Positions 61,360 through 64,000 of a DNA stretch of 64,000 nucleotides are shown here, piece after piece. The notes under the pieces were generated by a model. It worked only from the letters and a program-made list of their open reading frames with translations. It had not been told where the DNA came from and did no database searches. Both the position numbers and the translations under genes were made by a program. The DNA comes from Urechis unicinctus (lineage: Eukaryota; Annelida; Polychaeta; Xenopneusta; Urechidae): contig CM067355.1 of NCBI GenBank assembly GCA_034190875.2, positions 35,473,751-35,537,750 on the forward strand. The letters are read 5' to 3'. Within the stretch, counting starts at the first letter, position 1, and each line of letters opens with the position of its first letter.

Positions 61360-61840
61360 AGCCATGTCTGCGAGATGGGCCTTTCAATCAATCGACCATG
61401 TCTACGAGATAACAATTTCAATCAATCGACCATGTCTACGAGATAACCATTTCAATCAATCGACCATGTCTACGAGATAAGCATTTCAATCAATCGACCA
61501 TGTCTACGAGATAAGCATTTCAATCAATCGACCATGTCTACGAGATAAGCATTTCAATCAATCGACCATGTCTACGAGATAACCATTTCAATCAATCGAC
61601 CATGTCTACGAGATAAGCATTTCAATCAATCGACCATGTCTACGAGATAACCATTTCAATCAATCGACCATGTCTACGGGATAAGCATTTCAATCAATCG
61701 ACCATGTCTACGAGATAAGCATTTCAATCAATCGACCATGTCTACGAGATAAGCATTTCAATCAATCGACCATGTCTACGAGATAAGCATTTCAATCAAT
61801 CGACCATGTCTACGAGATAAGCATTTCAATCAATCGATCA
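61360..61840. repeat. 34-bp minisatellite, about 14 copies
   Basis: Unit GTCTACGAGATAAGCATTTC then AATCAATCGACCAT, very homogeneous. Sequence unrelated to the 34-bp family at 48.4 and 52.9 kb. Confidence 0.95.
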
Positions 61841-61859
61841 TGTTAGTGAAGCTAGGATA

Positions 61860-61985
61860 CTCAACAATCTCAAGTACTCCACAACCTCAAGTACTCCACA
61901 ACCTCAAGTACTCCAAAAACCCAAGTAATCCACAACCTCAAGTACTCCACAACCTCAAGTACTCCACAACCTCAAGAAATCCACA
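61860..61985. repeat. 17-bp minisatellite (second type)
   Basis: Unit CTCAAGTACTCCACAAC, about seven copies, starting about 20 bp after the 34-bp array. Confidence 0.92.
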
Positions 61986-62189
61986 AACTAATATAAAACT
62001 CAAGCTTACTTATACCTCCTCTTCGTTAACATGGCTGAGCGTCCTTTCCTCTACAGCTGGTGCCTCTCGTACCCATCTAACACTTAACACCTCGGGCAAG
62101 GTTCTGCCTTCGCTGCCCTGGGGATTCAGATATGTGACAGTACCTCAGTATATACTGGCTGGTTTCCCTGTGGATTTTTAGCGTTTTCC

Positions 62190-62430
62190 TTGTCTGTAGT
62201 AGTGTACCTGTAAGTTCATAGTGGTTTCCCTGTAGGGACGTAGTGGTTTATCTGTAGATAGGCAGTGGTTTCCCTGTAGATAAGTAGTGATTTTCCTGTA
62301 CAGCGCAATGGACAGCAGCTACTCATATGATGACATTAAATACAGCGCTGTGGTCAGTTAGTCATATAAGGACACTATTTACCGCGCTGTGGTCAGTTAG
62401 TCATATAATGACATTAGATACAGCACTATG
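62190..62430. repeat. diverged short repeats
   Basis: GTGGTTTCCCTGTAG words about 26 bp apart, then three GTCATATAAGGACA-type units about 46-60 bp apart. From 62431 to 63180 I see no gene. Confidence 0.65.
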
Positions 62431-63179
62431 GTCTACTAGACATATGAACTTGTTTTGTGTGACGCGCTTTGTAAACCGTTCAGTCTGACAGGCGTGGTTT
62501 GTCATTTCACAAGTAAACATCTAATGGAAATAGAATGGTGACGATAACGCGGTGCGGCAGTCGACGCAGTTTAGTGAAACTTACATATTGAAGGAGACTT
62601 ACAATGAAATACGCAACCATAGTTAAACTATTTGCGACAGATCGGCCGATACGCTCGCAGTATAATATTCTCGACTTGTATATATCATTCCGAACAAAGA
62701 ACGCGGCTGGCAGCAAACATCACATACATCACATGATGTAAGTCGGTAATGTCAGTTGGTAACCGCGCCTTCTATTCATGACAAGCGAGCGTTCGTCACG
62801 CACTCATGACGAAGTAAACAACACAGCCCTGGACGCCTATCCTATACATTCCTCTGGTATTATTCTCTTTGTGTCTTCGTCGAGCCGTGTTTCACTTTTC
62901 CTCCAACTTTCTCTTTCTGTCCTCTCCAAAACTCATTATTTCTTTGCGTTGAAAAGGAGACTCAGAAGATAATAAATCAAGACACAGGTGTTTATGGGGC
63001 CAGAGAGGGAGCGTGAGAGAGTGCCATCAACCGCATACCGCACTGCATTTATTGAGAACCCAACAAAAGACGAGAAGAAAAAGTAGATCCGCACTGGAAA
63101 TACGCCGTCAACTGGAACACACCAAATATCACCCCACCCAACACCACTTCAAGATTATTTTTGCCCTTCCCATATACAT

Positions 63180-63294
<115 letters not shown>

Positions 63295-63580
63295 CCATCC
63301 TTAGCATCAGAACGAGTGACGTCATCACTCTAGTTAAATGTAAATGTTTCCGAGGTCGACCCGAGGCTCCATGGCGCACGTGGTCGCCCCCCAGAGGGCG
63401 CTGCTGGATGGAGAAGAGCAGTAACCGCCTGATACAATGGCGCCACCTCCCGAGTAGACTAACAAACGGCAAGTGGATATTCTGGTAACACGAACAGCTT
63501 TAATAGTCAAATGGCACGATGAGAAAGAACGAGCTCGTTCGGGGCAACTCCTACATTCCACGAGAGATGCGGAAAAGCAC

Positions 63581-64000
63581 ATGGGTAGGACCTGACAAAT
63601 GAAGCAGGAGGTGGCTGCTGTATAACTAGAACCCAGCTGTATCACTAGGGTACAGTTGTATCACTTGATAACAGCTGCATTACTAACAGTACATGGGTAG
63701 GACCTAACAAATGAAGCAGGAGGTGGCTGCTGTATAACTAGAACCCAGCTGCATCACTAGGGTACAGCTGTATCACTTGATAACAGCTGCATTACTAATT
63801 GCATATGGGTAGGACCTGACAAATGAAGCAGGAGGTGGCTGCTGTAAAACAAGAACCCAGCTGTATCACTAGAATACAGCTGTATCACTTGATAACAGCT
63901 GCATTACTAACTGTACATGGGTAGGACCTGACAAATGAAGCAGGAGGTGGATGCTGTATAACTAGATAACAGCTTTATCACTAGGGTGCTGCTGTATCAC
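63581..64000. repeat. 112-bp tandem repeat running off the window
   Basis: ATGGGTAGGACCTGACAAAT starts at 63581, 63693, 63805 and 63917, exactly 112 bp apart. Each unit also holds smaller AGCTGTATCACT and ACAGCTGCATTACTA subunits. Confidence 0.95.

Overview
The window reads as nuclear DNA of an invertebrate animal, probably marine. Genes are split by spliceosomal introns with GT/AG borders, and large exons are separated by long AT-rich introns. Microsatellites and minisatellites are very abundant, and relics of LTR retrotransposons, LINEs and inverted-repeat elements are scattered throughout. I cannot fix the phylum: innate-immune NLR expansions of this type are known from several deuterostomes, cnidarians and lophotrochozoans. 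One run of exactly 100 Ns (27830-27929) is a scaffold join of unknown size.

Layout. 0.3-0.77 kb: a 24-bp minisatellite. 0.92-1.9 kb (+): last exon of a four-pass membrane protein of the rolling stone-like type. 3.4-3.9 kb: a 52-bp minisatellite. 5.8-6.0 kb (-): a decayed 3' end of an NLR gene. 6.6-8.3 kb: two large tetranucleotide arrays of opposite orientation around a promoter-like block. 8.5-16.4 kb (+): an apparently intact seven-exon NLR gene (NLR1) with three predicted CARD-type domains, NACHT, HD2-like segment and LRRs. 16.9-22.8 kb: a LINE fragment with a compound microsatellite tail, an inverted-repeat element and palindromes. 22.8-27.8 kb (-): NLR2, whose 5' part runs into the assembly gap. 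28.6-31.0 kb: a broken YqaJ-type nuclease ORF fused to a 3'-truncated Ty3/gypsy-like element with a recognisable LTR, PBS, gag and protease. 31.0-32.4 kb: a 42-bp minisatellite. 33.9-39 kb: a second copy of the LINE fragment, minisatellites and an RNase H relic. 42.1-47.3 kb (-): NLR3, a damaged paralogue of NLR2 with a recognisable promoter and first exon. 47.9 kb (-): another NLR relic. 48.4-50.1 and 52.9-53.4 kb: two arrays of one 34-bp satellite family flanking an unidentified multi-exon gene (50.6-51.5 kb, +). 53.6-64.0 kb: almost entirely tandem repeats, including a 1.1-kb polypyrimidine tract.

The theme of the window is a cluster of tandem-CARD NLR receptor genes caught in the act of birth and death. 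There is one intact copy and one copy cut by a gap. One copy has lost its N-terminal CARD exons and the front of its LRR exon, and there are at least two further relics. NLR2 and NLR3 are nearly identical over the NACHT and HD2 exons and the introns between them but clearly diverged in the LRR exon, which fits gene conversion or a recent partial duplication on top of older divergence. A GC-box/inverted-CCAAT block is shared upstream of NLR1 and NLR3 and may be the family promoter.
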